A stretch of 64,000 nucleotides of DNA from Acidobacteriota bacterium (GCA_021788095.1 JAJYLB010000016.1:1-64000), one strand, 5' to 3'; counted from the stretch's first letter, positions 6,908 through 17,344 are shown. Translations and numbers: made by a program. The notes: generated by a model from the letters alone, not told the origin.

Positions 6908-7612
6908 GTGGGCCCGGTTTACTACGCAGTTTGGACCGCCAGCTTCGCGCTGCAGGTGTACATAGTTGCGCGAGCCCTCCTCCGCCGCGAGTTCTTTCCC
7001 TACCTGAGTATCAACATCTTCGTCGCAGCCATGGCACTGCGCGACGTCTCGCAATACCTGGTTTTAATGCGTTATGGATTCGCTTCGCGTGAGTACACCT
7101 ACGCTTACTACTATTCCGACGCACTCCTGACGGTGCTGATGTACCTGGCGATCATGTACTTGGCCCAGCAGGTTTTTCGCGAGATGCATATTGGCCGCTA
7201 TGTTCGCTGGGTTACGGCGGGCCTTCTGGTCGGCACCGCCCTCTTCGCCGGTGCGGTGATCCAAAGAAACGCCGGGCACCTTGCCAGCCGATTCGTCGTC
7301 GAGTTGTCGCAAGACCTGTATTTCGTGGGGATGGTGCTCACCTACCTGCTGTGGGTGGCCGTATTCAAATTGCGAGAAACCCGGACCCGGCTCGTGCAGT
7401 TGGTTCTCGCTTTGGGCGTCTATTTCAGCGCGACGGCCGCGCTCTGGGCTTTGCGCAACATGTTTGACTCGACGCACGCGATCGCGGCGTTCGCCTTGAC
7501 GCTGCTGGGTGTTTTGTTGCCCGCGGCATGGGCCTACACCTTTACCATGGTTCCGGAAGAAGCCCGCCTCGCACCTGCGGGGCTGGCAGAGGAGGCAGCT
7601 GCACGCCGATGA
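6908..7612 (+). CDS. Seven-TM membrane protein of unknown function
   Basis: 234 residues from GTG. Seven hydrophobic helices can be traced, at about residues 4-24, 29-50, 66-90, 97-118, 132-154, 162-184 and 190-213, followed by a short cytoplasmic tail rich in Ala, Glu and Arg. There is no kinase, cyclase, GGDEF or transporter motif. The layout resembles sensory 7-TM modules without an output domain. It is followed, with ATGA overlap, by a one-TM protein and preceded by the repeat-peptide gene, so the three may form a functional module; this is inference. Confidence 0.75.
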   Translation: MGPVYYAVWTASFALQVYIVARALLRREFFPYLSINIFVAAMALRDVSQYLVLMRYGFASREYTYAYYYSDALLTVLMYLAIMYLAQQVFREMHIGRYVRWVTAGLLVGTALFAGAVIQRNAGHLASRFVVELSQDLYFVGMVLTYLLWVAVFKLRETRTRLVQLVLALGVYFSATAALWALRNMFDSTHAIAAFALTLLGVLLPAAWAYTFTMVPEEARLAPAGLAEEAAARR

Positions 7613-8025
7613 CTGCCGCGCTGATTTTCGTGGTATCGATGGTGTTCTTCGTCCAGTTCTTCGTGTGGTACACCCGATCGGTGATTCAGGCCTCGGCGAA
7701 ACACGCGCTCTCCGATAGCGTCCGCGAAATCACCGGCATCGGCGCCGACCCGGTCGGCGCCTCGCAATTTGGCCGCCTGCTCCAGCTCGCGGAGCTCTGT
7801 CCCGGCTCCGGGAGCGACGAGAAGCGCATCCTGGCAGTCCGGGCGTATTTCCAGGGCTTGGGTGTGGTGCTGTCGCTGATTCCGCGCGTGCCCACGAGGG
7901 CATTGGCCAAGGCGGCGGCGTGGATCGATCGCGAGCAAGCCTCTTGCGCCTACTTCGCGGCAACGGCGCTCGACCGGCGCATGGCCTACAGCCGCACGCT
8001 CCTCTCGCACGGCGCGCGAGCCTGA
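7609..8025 (+). CDS. One-TM membrane protein with soluble helical tail
   Basis: 138 residues. ATG 7609 overlaps the preceding stop (ATGA), with a GAGGAGG about 14 nt upstream, so it is translationally coupled to the 7-TM gene. An N-terminal helix (ALIFVVSMVFFVQFFVWY, about residues 4-21) anchors it; the remaining 115 residues are soluble, helical and contain two Cys but no metal-site pattern. No family recognised. Its coupling suggests that it partners the 7-TM protein, perhaps as its cytoplasmic output. Confidence 0.75.
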   Translation: MTAALIFVVSMVFFVQFFVWYTRSVIQASAKHALSDSVREITGIGADPVGASQFGRLLQLAELCPGSGSDEKRILAVRAYFQGLGVVLSLIPRVPTRALAKAAAWIDREQASCAYFAATALDRRMAYSRTLLSHGARA

Positions 8026-8527
8026 CCCGCGCGCCCAGGCCGCAGGCTCCAGCAGAGCCTCACCGGTTCCGTCTTTTGCTTCCTGTAGCTCCTTTCAGCC
8101 TCCCCCTATCTTTCGCGGTCAGCGCGTAGCCCGCAGGCGAGTCGGCATGCGCCGTTCTTGCCCCGGTTCTCTCGGTGACACACGGCCGTAAATTCTTGCT
8201 TTCCTGGCAGACCTTTCTGCGCAGTGTCGCCTCTGCCGTGGTAGCACGGGCTTTAGAATCTGTGTGGCAACGCGAAGAGGTGCGAATTCCACAGCCCTGG
8301 CGCAAATTTCGTGCGTTGTCCGCAAACGACTTGCGCGAATCTATGAAAAATACAAACTGTGGAAATGCCAGTTGCCACACAGATTCTGAAGCCTGCGCTA
8401 CTTGGTTGTGACCCGAAGGCCACGCCGTGGAACTCCGTGATTGGGTGGTGCGTCGCAACCCCCGGACTCCGCTGCAGGCGCTAGCCTGCTACCATAAGAA
8501 TGAAGGGGGCCAGTCCCGCCGAGTTCC
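8026..8527. other. 502-nt intergenic region, mostly a palindromic element
   Basis: No gene is seen. The centre is occupied by the 161-bp inverted-repeat element at 8241-8401. The rest is low-information spacer before tilS. Confidence 0.6.
8241..8401. mobile_element. MITE/REPIN-like element with 31-bp imperfect terminal inverted repeats
   Basis: Left arm 8241-8271 and right arm 8371-8401 match in inverted orientation at 28 of 31 positions (outer GTAGC, inner AGAATCTGTGTGGCAAC). Inside, ATTCCACAG and CTGTGGAAAT form a second nested inverted pair. No coding capacity and no clear target-site duplication are seen. It fits a non-autonomous palindromic element, such as one moved by a REP-associated transposase encoded elsewhere. 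Confidence 0.65.
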
Positions 8528-10045
8528 ATGCCTGCTGAGCTTGCCAATCGCGTTGGGGCGGCGATGAAGAGGCGCTTGATGACGGCGCCGGGAGACCGCG
8601 TGGCGGTGGCGGTTTCCGGTGGCGGCGATTCGGTGGCCTTGCTCCTCCTGCTGGACGAATTGCGCGAGGCGCTGGGCTTCACCCTCATCGTGGCCCACTT
8701 CAATCATCGGCTCCGCGGGGCCGCTGCGGATGAAGACGAGCGTTTCGTCTGCGAACTCGCTGCCGCGCGCGGGTTCGAATGCGTGGTGCGCGGCGAGGAC
8801 GTGGCGGACGAGGCCAGGCGCGCCGGGACCAACCTCGAAGAGGAAGCCCGAAACCGGCGCTACGCCTTTTTCCGCGAGTTGGTGAGCGCCAAGCGAGCCA
8901 CTCGCGTCGCCACCGGCCATACCGCCGACGACCAGGCGGAAACGGTGCTTTCGCGTTTGGGGCGAGGCGCCGGCCTGCGGGGCTTGGCTGGGATTCATCC
9001 GGTCCTTGGGTTTGTGGTGCGACCGCTGTTGGAAGTTCGGCGAAGCGAGCTGCGCGCATACCTGGCCGCGCGCAACCAGGCCTGGCGGGAAGACGAGATG
9101 AATGGGGACGAATCGCGCCTGCGGGCACGCATTCGCCGGCGCTTGCTCCCCGCCTTCGAGGCGGAATGCGGCGAAGCCGTCGTGGAAAGGCTGGCCCGGC
9201 TGGCGGAACTGGCGCGGCAGGACGAAGCCCTGCTTGAAGAGTTGGTAGCGGAGCGAGTCGATTCCCTGATCGAGCGCGCGGACGGAAGAATCGCAGTCCG
9301 CGCCCGCGACTTGTCCGACCCCTTGCCGGGATCGAGCAGCCGCGAAGCGCGGGAGGCGCTGGCGGCGCGCTTGGCGCGGCGGCTGGCGCAGGAAGCCAAG
9401 CACGACCTGCGAGGCTTGTCACGCGAACACGTGGAGAGCGTTCTCGAGCTGGCACGCGAGGGAACGAGCGGCCAGCGCGTGGATCTGCCGGGAGGCCTTC
9501 GCGCCGAGCGCGTGCTCGACCGCGTGGTCTTCGCCACGGAGGCTTCCCCGAAGCGCCCGGCGAATCAACCGGTCCGGTATGCGTATCCGGTATACCCCGC
9601 GGTGGGAGGCGAGTGGGCGGTCGAAATTGCCGAAACGGGCACGCGGGTGCGGCTGAAATTGATTGACTGGCCACCGCCCGGGAGCGAAACTTATGGGGAA
9701 TGGTCGGGCGCGCTCGATGCCGAGCGCATCGAACTCCCACTGGTGGTTCGCAGCTTGCTCCCCGGCGACGCTTACCGGCCCCACGGTCGCCGGCGCGTGG
9801 AAAAGCTGAAGCGCCTGCTTCTCGAGCGCCGGATCGCCGGCAAGCTTCGGGCCGGGTGGCCGGTTTTGACGAGCGCGGGGCGGCCGGTATGGGCGAGTGG
9901 CTTGCCCGTGGCCGCCGAAGTTGTTGTCGGGCCGCTGACGCGGCGGGCGCTGCTCGTGGGGGAAGCGCGGGACGAGGGCTCCGAAGTGCGCGGGGAAGGC
10001 GGCCGCCGGTCTGGCGGAGTCGGGCTCGGCGCGGCGCGCATCTAA
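8528..10045 (+). CDS. tilS: tRNA(Ile)-lysidine synthetase
   Basis: Converts C34 of the CAU-anticodon isoleucine tRNA to lysidine with ATP and lysine, so that it reads AUA. The N-type ATP-pyrophosphatase P-loop SGGGDS is at about residues 30-35, followed by HFNHRLRG and the [12 protein letters not shown] motif, a helical middle domain, and a C-terminal TilS domain ([22 protein letters not shown]). The 505-residue length is at the long end of the family. The last 25 residues are Gly/Arg-rich and poorly conserved. A CAT-anticodon tRNA is encoded 2.5 kb upstream. ftsH follows, as in many bacteria. Confidence 0.95.
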   Translation: MPAELANRVGAAMKRRLMTAPGDRVAVAVSGGGDSVALLLLLDELREALGFTLIVAHFNHRLRGAAADEDERFVCELAAARGFECVVRGEDVADEARRAGTNLEEEARNRRYAFFRELVSAKRATRVATGHTADDQAETVLSRLGRGAGLRGLAGIHPVLGFVVRPLLEVRRSELRAYLAARNQAWREDEMNGDESRLRARIRRRLLPAFEAECGEAVVERLARLAELARQDEALLEELVAERVDSLIERADGRIAVRARDLSDPLPGSSSREAREALAARLARRLAQEAKHDLRGLSREHVESVLELAREGTSGQRVDLPGGLRAERVLDRVVFATEASPKRPANQPVRYAYPVYPAVGGEWAVEIAETGTRVRLKLIDWPPPGSETYGEWSGALDAERIELPLVVRSLLPGDAYRPHGRRRVEKLKRLLLERRIAGKLRAGWPVLTSAGRPVWASGLPVAAEVVVGPLTRRALLVGEARDEGSEVRGEGGRRSGGVGLGAARI

Positions 10046-10106
10046 GAATGAGGGTGGGGAAGAGCTACGGTCGGGGAGAAACGGTCGGCCGGGAGAGAAG
10101 GGGGAT

Positions 10107-12065
<1,959 letters not shown>

Positions 12066-12071
12066 AAGTTG

Positions 12072-12077
12072 TAGAAT
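12072..12077 (+). promoter_or_regulatory. -10 box TAGAAT, leaderless spacing
   Basis: TAGAAT ends exactly 6 nt before ATG 12084, the same spacing as at 1200-1205 and 16853-16858. No Shine-Dalgarno is present for this start. No clear -35 box was found. Confidence 0.4.
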
Positions 12078-12083
12078 AGGCGC

Positions 12084-12386
12084 ATGGCGAAGAAGGCCGC
12101 GAGCCTGGAAGTCACTTGCCCCTGCTGCCAGGCGAAGCTGACGGTGGATGCCGAGTTGGGTGTGGTGCTCTCGCACGCCGAAGCCCCTAAGCCCCCCAAA
12201 GTCGACCTGGGCAACGTGAGCGAGATGTTGCGCGAGCAGACGCGCCTGCGCGAGGAGAAGTTCCGGCAATCGGTGGAAGCCGAGCGGAACAAGGAAGAGA
12301 TCCTGAACCGCAAGTTTTCCCAGGCGCTCGAAAAGAGCAAGGATCAACCGGTCGAAAAACCCCTGCGCGATTTCGATCTCGACTGA
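12084..12386 (+). CDS. Small zinc-knuckle protein of unknown function
   Basis: 100 residues. A single CPCC knuckle (CPCCQAKLTVD, about residues 11-21) is followed by a charged, coiled-coil-like helix (about residues 45-90, rich in Glu, Arg and Lys) and an acidic end FDLD. It is predicted cytoplasmic. With only one Cys cluster, zinc binding would need a second subunit. It sits between ftsH and folP, in the same orientation and 6 nt before the folP frame, suggesting co-transcription with folP. No characterised homologue is recognised. Confidence 0.75.
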   Translation: MAKKAASLEVTCPCCQAKLTVDAELGVVLSHAEAPKPPKVDLGNVSEMLREQTRLREEKFRQSVEAERNKEEILNRKFSQALEKSKDQPVEKPLRDFDLD

Positions 12387-12392
12387 TCGCCG

Positions 12393-13343
12393 GTGCCTCG
12401 CCCGCCGCGCCACCCCGCCTCACGTCGCCTTCCCGGAAAATCCACCGGAGTCTCGGCCGGAAGGTCGAAGGTCCTCTTACCCCTGCCTTCGCGCACGCTC
12501 TTGCTGGGCGAGCGGACGCTGCTCATGGGAGTTCTCAACGTCACCCCCGACAGCTTCTCCGATGGCGGCCTGTTCCTCGAACCCACTGCCGCGGCCGAGC
12601 GCGCTCTCGAACTCGAGCGCGACGGCGCCGACATCCTCGATATCGGCGGGGAATCGACGCGCCCCGGCTCGGAGCCGGTTCCCGAGGAAGTGGAAATCGG
12701 CCGTGTGTTGCCCGTTCTCGAGCGGTTGCGCGGCCGGCTGAAGATCCCCGTCTCCCTCGACACGCGCCGGGCGCGCGTGGCCGAGCTGGCTGCGGCCGCT
12801 GGCGCCGAGATCCTCAACGACGTAAGCGCGCTTCGCGACGATCCTCGGCTGGGGGAAGTGGCGCGGCAGCAGGGATTGGGGGTCATCCTCATGCACATGC
12901 GGGGAACGCCGCGCACGATGCAGAAACGCGGCTTCGCGCGGCACGCGCTCGAAGACGTGCGCGAGGGCCTCGAGGCTGCTATCCGCCGCGCCCGCCGCGC
13001 CGGAATCGACCGCGGGCGGCTGCTGCTCGACCCTGGCATCGGTTTCGGAAAGACCTTCGCGCAGAATTTCGAGCTGCTGGCGCGGCTCGGAGAGTTGGCC
13101 CGGCTGCGTTGCCCGATCGTCGTTGGCCCTTCGCGGAAGGCTTTTCTCGGGCACGCGCTCGGCGGCGCGCCGCCAAGCGAGCGCGTCTGGGGCACGGCCG
13201 CGGCGGTCGCGGCGGCGGTGCTGGCCGGTGCGCACATCGTTCGCGTGCACGACGTCCGCGAGATGGCGCAGGTCGTGCGCGTTGCCGACGCGATGCGGGC
13301 GGCGGCCCGTGGCCCCGCCTTCTCCTCCCGCCCGCGGCCCTGA
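12393..13343 (+). CDS. folP: Dihydropteroate synthase
   Basis: Joins p-aminobenzoate to 6-hydroxymethyl-7,8-dihydropterin diphosphate in folate synthesis; it is the sulfonamide target. Signatures: MGVLNVTPDSFSDGG near the N-terminus, IGGESTRPGSEPV, the NDVSAL strand, MHMRGTP, and LLLDPGIGFGKT. The first about 40 residues (Arg/Pro-rich) precede the TIM barrel, so translation may begin later than GTG 12393; a start nearer LLLGERTLLMG is possible. Barrel content is complete. Confidence 0.95.
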   Translation: MPRPPRHPASRRLPGKSTGVSAGRSKVLLPLPSRTLLLGERTLLMGVLNVTPDSFSDGGLFLEPTAAAERALELERDGADILDIGGESTRPGSEPVPEEVEIGRVLPVLERLRGRLKIPVSLDTRRARVAELAAAAGAEILNDVSALRDDPRLGEVARQQGLGVILMHMRGTPRTMQKRGFARHALEDVREGLEAAIRRARRAGIDRGRLLLDPGIGFGKTFAQNFELLARLGELARLRCPIVVGPSRKAFLGHALGGAPPSERVWGTAAAVAAAVLAGAHIVRVHDVREMAQVVRVADAMRAAARGPAFSSRPRP

Positions 13344-13485
13344 CCTGTTGCTGCGCCGGCTTCCCGCCGGCTCGTCTGTCTTGTCGTAGGGCGGGTTTCG
13401 CGCCTTTTCAACCCCGGCTCTTCTTGCTGGGACCAGCCGGTTTGCCTTGTCGCCCCACGTGGGCTCCCCGCCCGACGTTTTTTTC
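13344..13485. other. Intergenic spacer before padR
   Basis: No gene is seen. GC-rich short palindromes (for example GCCGGCTTCCCGCCGGC near 13351-13367) occupy the segment downstream of folP and could act in transcription termination, although no T-run follows them. Confidence 0.35.
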
Positions 13486-13530
13486 TTGACGTGTAGAACT
13501 ACTAGGCGTATAGGCAGAAATGCTAGGCGT
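13486..13530 (+). promoter_or_regulatory. padR promoter with paired CTAGGCGT operator candidates
   Basis: TTGACG (13486-13491), a 17-nt spacer and TATAGG (13509-13514). Two direct copies of CTAGGCGT (13502-13509 and 13523-13530) lie 21 bp apart, two helical turns, overlapping the -10 region. They are good candidates for PadR autoregulatory sites. Confidence 0.6.
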
Positions 13531-13535
13531 CTCCC

Positions 13536-13871
13536 ATGGCCGACGACAAAGCCGCGATCCTCAAGGGCACGCTGGATATGCTCATCCTCAAAATCGTGGC
13601 CCTCGGCCCCATCCACGGCTACGCCATATCTCAGCGCATCCAGCAGATTTCCAACCGCCACTTCCAGCTCCAGCAGGGCTCGCTCTATCCCGCCCTGCAT
13701 CGGCTCGAAAATCGCGGCTGGCTAGCGGCGCATTGGCGCGCCACCGGCACGGGCCGCGAAGCCAAGTTCTACAAACTCACCGCCAAGGGCCGGCGCCGGC
13801 TCGAAGCCGAAGTGGAGAGCTGGGAGCGGACGGCCGAGGCCGTGGCGCTGATCCTTCGCACCGCGGAATGA
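13536..13871 (+). CDS. PadR-family transcriptional regulator (Acidobacterial type)
   Basis: 111 residues. The winged helix opens with GTLDMLILKIVALGPIHGYAI and has the recognition and wing segment LQQGSLYPALHRLENRGWL, then AKFYKLTAKGRRRLE: the compact PadR form without a long C-terminal dimerisation domain. In Acidobacteriota such genes typically precede ADOP permease genes, as here (ADOP starts about 120 nt downstream). It probably represses its own operon through the repeats at 13502-13530; the inducer is unknown. Confidence 0.93.
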   Translation: MADDKAAILKGTLDMLILKIVALGPIHGYAISQRIQQISNRHFQLQQGSLYPALHRLENRGWLAAHWRATGTGREAKFYKLTAKGRRRLEAEVESWERTAEAVALILRTAE

Positions 13872-13876
13872 GGCGG

Positions 13877-13904
13877 TGACTCGTGGCCCGTGGCCCGTGG
13901 CGCC
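13877..13904. repeat. Short tandem CCCGTGG-type repeat, left of ADOP
   Basis: A run of CGTGGCC heptamers (TCGTGGCCCGTGGCCCGTGG). A similar run lies immediately after the ADOP gene (16681-16710) and an inverted one at 36438-36460. Confidence 0.55.
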
Positions 13905-13922
13905 TGGGTGGCGGCGTGCCCT

Positions 13923-13952
13923 GTAGCACAGGCACTCCTGTCTGTGCGCTTT
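13923..13952. repeat. Short hairpin repeat with T-run
   Basis: GTAGCACAGGCACTCCTGTC followed by TGTGCGCTTTT. It is the shortest member of the hairpin family also seen at 4821, 33291, 42477 and 46519. Here it lies between padR and ADOP, where the hairpin plus T-run could lower read-through into ADOP. Confidence 0.6.
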
Positions 13953-13994
13953 TCCGCGTTAGGGCGGGCTGGCAAAGGGAGCGGGAGGCAAGCG

Positions 13995-16667
13995 ATGCGA
14001 TGGCTGATGCGGCTGTTCCGCAGGAGCAAGCTCGAGGCGCAACTCGATTCCGAGCTGCGGTTTCATATCGACGAGCGCACGGCGGAACTAATCGCCGGCG
14101 GCGCCAAGCCCGCTCAGGCGCGCCGTCAGGCGATGATCGAGTTCGGCGGTGTCGAGCGCGCGAAAGAGGAGTGCCGCGAAGTGCGTGGCTGGTCTTTCCT
14201 GGAGACGTTGACCCGGGAGATTCGCTACGCGCTGCGGTCGCTGCGCAGGTCTCCCGGCTTCACCGCGATCGCGATTCTCACCCTCGCGCTGGGCATTGGC
14301 GGCTGCACCGTGATTTTCAGCGCGCTCTACGGCGTGCTCTACAACACCTTCCCCTTCCCTCACGCCGACCGCGTCACGAGCTTCGCGATTCAGGACCTCA
14401 GCCATCCGGGTAGTGGCCGCGAGGACCTGTCCATGCGCGAGTTTCTCTACTACCGCGCCCATAACGACGTGTTCGAAGACATCAGCGGCGAATACGGCGG
14501 GTTCGGCTCGACGCCCGTGCGCTGGACTACGGGCAACAGCAACTACCAGTTCGACGCCGATTACCTCAGCGTGAATTCGTTCAAACTCTTCGGCGAAAAC
14601 GCCGTGGTGGGCCGCCTGCCCACCGACGCCGACGTGAAACCGGGCGCGACGCCGGTATTCGTCATCGGGTACAAGCTGTGGAAGGCGCAGTTCAACGGCG
14701 ACCCGAAAATCGTTGGCCGCTACTTCACGCTGAACGGCGTGCCGCGAGTCCTCGTGGGCGTGATGCCGCCGCGCTTCCGCTGGGCTTGGGTGGACGTCTG
14801 GATTCCCTTCACCGTAAATCCTGCCGAAGCGCTCACCGATCCCGCTCTGAAGAACCAAGGCCTCTACACCGTGGGCCGGCTCAAGCCGGGAGTGAGCATG
14901 AAAGCGGCAGCGGCGAACCTCGACGTCGTCGCGCACCAATACGCGAAGATCGAGCCGCGCCTCTACCCGAAACAGTTCGATGTGACCGCGGATACGCTCG
15001 CCAACCGCGTCACGGGAGGGTTCCATCGGCTGATCTATCCCTTGTTTTACGCGTCTCTGATTCTGCTCCTGATCGCCTGCAGCAACGTCGCGAATCTGCT
15101 CCTTTCTCGGGCCACCACGCGGGAGAAGGAGATCGCCATTCGCGCTTCCCTCGGTGCAACCCAGGGCCGGCTGGTTCGCCAATTCCTTCTGGAAAGTTTG
15201 ATGCTCGGGGTCGCAGGCTGCCTGGGTGGCTGCCTGCTCGCGTGGCTTGGCATCCGAGACATCGTTCCACTCATTCCCTACAACGCGTTTCCCCAGGAAG
15301 CCGTGATCCAGTTGAATCCGCCGGTGCTGGCTTTCGCCTTGGGAATTGCCTTGGTCGTCGCGCTGATTTTCGGCCTCGTCCCCGCGATCCAAGGCGGCAA
15401 GGGGCGTTTCCAATCGCGGTTGATGGCGCTTGGGCGAGGCGCGGACGCCGGAGGCCTGCGTCATGGCTGGCTGCGCGGACTCCTGGTGGTCGTAGAAGTC
15501 GCTTTGTCCATCACGTTGCTGATTGGCGCGGGCCTGCTGCTGCGCACCACGTTTGGCCTCGAGCATGTCAATTTCGGCTACGATCCCGCGCACCTGCTCG
15601 TTTTCCAGGTGTCCTCTCCGCAGTCCAGTCCGCAAACGCTCCGACAGGCTCTGGCGTTCGAGCCGAAAGTGTTGCGGGCCATCGAGGCGGTGCCCGGGGT
15701 GGTCGTGGCGACGGTAGCCGACTCGGCGCCGCCTTACGGCGGGTTTAGCAGCGAGATCGAGGTCCCTGGAGTGACGCACGCCAGCCGCTGGTCCTCGCTC
15801 CTGGACATGTGCAGTCCGGGCTATTTCGCCGCGTTCCAGATGCATCTGCTTCAAGGCCGGCTTCTGTCCGAAACCGATATCGACGGGGCGCGCCGCGTCG
15901 CCGTCATCAACGAAGCTTTCGCCCGCAAGTACCTTGGCGGCGTTAACCCCCTTGGCTACCAGATCCAATTCCGCATCTTCGACCAACTGCCGGGCGCGCC
16001 GAACGCACGGTATCCGAAAAATACTGAATTCCAGATCATCGGCGTGGTCTCGAACGTGAGGAACTACGGGCTTAGGCAGCCTCCGGCGCCCGAGGCCTAT
16101 CTCCCCTATCCCGTGTGGCCTTTTCCCGAGGGCACAATCCTGCTTCGCAGCGCCGTGAATCCGACTTCCCTCCTTCCCTCGATTCAGCGCACGGTCTGGG
16201 CGATCGATAGCGACTTGGCGGTGACGAACCCCGCCACGGTGGAAAGTATGCTGAACAGGGACGTCTTCTCTTCCCCACGGTTCGAGTTCACTTTCGCCGG
16301 CGTCTTTGCCGCCATCGGTTTGTTGCTGGTGATGACGGGAATCTTCAGCGTGATGGCCTATACCGTCTCGCTGCGGTTCCATGAAATCGGCATTCGCCTC
16401 GCGCTCGGCGCGCAGGGCGGGAACATTTTCGGCATGGTGCTCAAGAAAGGCTTGGCCCTTGTGGGCGTGGGAATTGCCGTTGGCCTCCTGGCCAGCTACG
16501 GCCTCACGCGCTATCTGGCGAATCAGCTTTGGGGCGTCAAGCCGACCGATCCCGCGACGTTCCTCTCCGTGGTCATTCTCATCGTCCTGGCGGGCGTGCT
16601 GGCCTGCTACATCCCGGCGCGCCGCGCCGCGCGAGTCGATCCCGTGATAGCCCTCCGGCAAGAGTGA
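13995..16667 (+). CDS. MacB/FtsX-type ABC permease of the ADOP family
   Basis: 890 residues from ATG 13995, which has GGGAGG just upstream. The N-terminal segment (RLFRRSKLEAQLDSELRFHI, then a TAELIAGG helix) is the soluble helical domain characteristic of Acidobacterial duplicated orphan permeases. Two repeats of a MacB periplasmic domain plus an FtsX four-helix unit follow: the first TM is near GFTAIAILTLALGIG, the middle FtsX block has LLIACSNVANLLL and REKEIAIRASLGAT, and the last block has FHEIGIRLALGAQ. No ATPase gene is adjacent, hence 'orphan'. The substrate is unknown; family knowledge suggests macrolide- or peptide-like efflux. It is controlled by the upstream PadR. Confidence 0.93.
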   Translation: MRWLMRLFRRSKLEAQLDSELRFHIDERTAELIAGGAKPAQARRQAMIEFGGVERAKEECREVRGWSFLETLTREIRYALRSLRRSPGFTAIAILTLALGIGGCTVIFSALYGVLYNTFPFPHADRVTSFAIQDLSHPGSGREDLSMREFLYYRAHNDVFEDISGEYGGFGSTPVRWTTGNSNYQFDADYLSVNSFKLFGENAVVGRLPTDADVKPGATPVFVIGYKLWKAQFNGDPKIVGRYFTLNGVPRVLVGVMPPRFRWAWVDVWIPFTVNPAEALTDPALKNQGLYTVGRLKPGVSMKAAAANLDVVAHQYAKIEPRLYPKQFDVTADTLANRVTGGFHRLIYPLFYASLILLLIACSNVANLLLSRATTREKEIAIRASLGATQGRLVRQFLLESLMLGVAGCLGGCLLAWLGIRDIVPLIPYNAFPQEAVIQLNPPVLAFALGIALVVALIFGLVPAIQGGKGRFQSRLMALGRGADAGGLRHGWLRGLLVVVEVALSITLLIGAGLLLRTTFGLEHVNFGYDPAHLLVFQVSSPQSSPQTLRQALAFEPKVLRAIEAVPGVVVATVADSAPPYGGFSSEIEVPGVTHASRWSSLLDMCSPGYFAAFQMHLLQGRLLSETDIDGARRVAVINEAFARKYLGGVNPLGYQIQFRIFDQLPGAPNARYPKNTEFQIIGVVSNVRNYGLRQPPAPEAYLPYPVWPFPEGTILLRSAVNPTSLLPSIQRTVWAIDSDLAVTNPATVESMLNRDVFSSPRFEFTFAGVFAAIGLLLVMTGIFSVMAYTVSLRFHEIGIRLALGAQGGNIFGMVLKKGLALVGVGIAVGLLASYGLTRYLANQLWGVKPTDPATFLSVVILIVLAGVLACYIPARRAARVDPVIALRQE

Positions 16668-16680
16668 GAGAAGCAGTGCC

Positions 16681-16710
16681 TCGTGCCCGTGGCTCGTGAC
16701 CCGTGGCTCG
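16681..16710. repeat. Short tandem CCCGTGGCTCGTGA repeat, right of ADOP
   Basis: Composed of degenerate CGTGGCY/CGTGACC heptamers. It pairs with the run at 13877-13904, so the ADOP gene is bracketed by the same simple repeat. Confidence 0.5.
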
Positions 16711-16852
16711 CCGTAAGGTTTAAACGTGGAGCTTGCCTCGCCGCATGCTGGCGGGCCGCGGCCTTCAGCGCGGCATTTCGGACGCCGCCCGTCATAGTGA
16801 AATCTCTTGCACAGCCGGCTACAGCCGGGCATTCCCCGCGTTGCCGAAGGGC

Positions 16853-16858
16853 TATAAT
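16853..16858 (+). promoter_or_regulatory. -10 box TATAAT, leaderless spacing
   Basis: A perfect TATAAT ends 6 nt before GTG 16865, the proposed ruvX start. No Shine-Dalgarno precedes it. If the real start is GTG 16934, the leader would be about 70 nt. Confidence 0.5.
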
Positions 16859-16864
16859 TTCGTA

Positions 16865-17341
16865 GTGGGTGGCCATCCCAGCAAGCGAAGCGGCTCGGGC
16901 TCCAGCGCCAAGGGGGACCGCGGCCGAGGTCGTGTGCTCGCTCTCGATTACGGCCGCCGGCGAATCGGCTTGGCGGTTTCCGACGAGCTGGGTTGGACGG
17001 CGCAGCCGCTCCAAACCATCGAGCGCAAGGGCCGCTTCGAGGACATGCGCCGGCTGCGCGAAATCGCCAGCCGCGAGGGGGCGGAGCGCATCCTCGTGGG
17101 CTACCCCCTACGGATGGATGGCAGTGCCGGAGAGATGGCCCAGGAAGCCGCACGGTTCGCTCACCGCCTCGAACAGGCTCTTGGCCTGCCCGTCGTGTTG
17201 CGAGACGAGCGGCTGACGAGTTGGACGGCGGACGAGTGGCTTGCCGAACACCCCCGTGGCGGGCGCAGCCTGACTCGCGACGAACTGGCGGCGGCGATCC
17301 TTCTGACCGAATACCTGGGTCAGAGGGAGGGGAGCGGCTAG
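16865..17341 (+). CDS. ruvX: Putative pre-16S rRNA nuclease / Holliday junction resolvase (YqgF family)
   Basis: About 158 residues. The RNase H-like core begins VLALDYGRRRIGLAVSD (first catalytic Asp), then RILVGYPLRMDGSAG and VVLRDERLTSWTA, with the distal acidic residue in LTRDELAAAILL. This is the standard YqgF arrangement for 5' end maturation of 16S rRNA. The open frame extends to 16733, but the TATAAT at 16853 lies inside that extension, so GTG 16865 or GTG 16934 is the likely start. mltG follows 3 nt after the stop, an arrangement widespread in bacteria. Confidence 0.93.
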   Translation: MGGHPSKRSGSGSSAKGDRGRGRVLALDYGRRRIGLAVSDELGWTAQPLQTIERKGRFEDMRRLREIASREGAERILVGYPLRMDGSAGEMAQEAARFAHRLEQALGLPVVLRDERLTSWTADEWLAEHPRGGRSLTRDELAAAILLTEYLGQREGSG

Positions 17342-17344
17342 ACC

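Noticed and set aside
8241-8401. CRISPR-like repeat
   Set aside because: Only one inverted pair; no regularly spaced direct repeats and no cas genes.
8760-8790. A GGGTTCGAATGC motif that resembles a tRNA T-loop inside tilS
   Set aside because: It lies in the tilS coding frame and no cloverleaf can be built around it.
13995-16667. ADOP as a self-contained ABC transporter
   Set aside because: No nucleotide-binding domain or Walker motifs occur in the protein or next to it; it is a permease without an adjacent ATPase.
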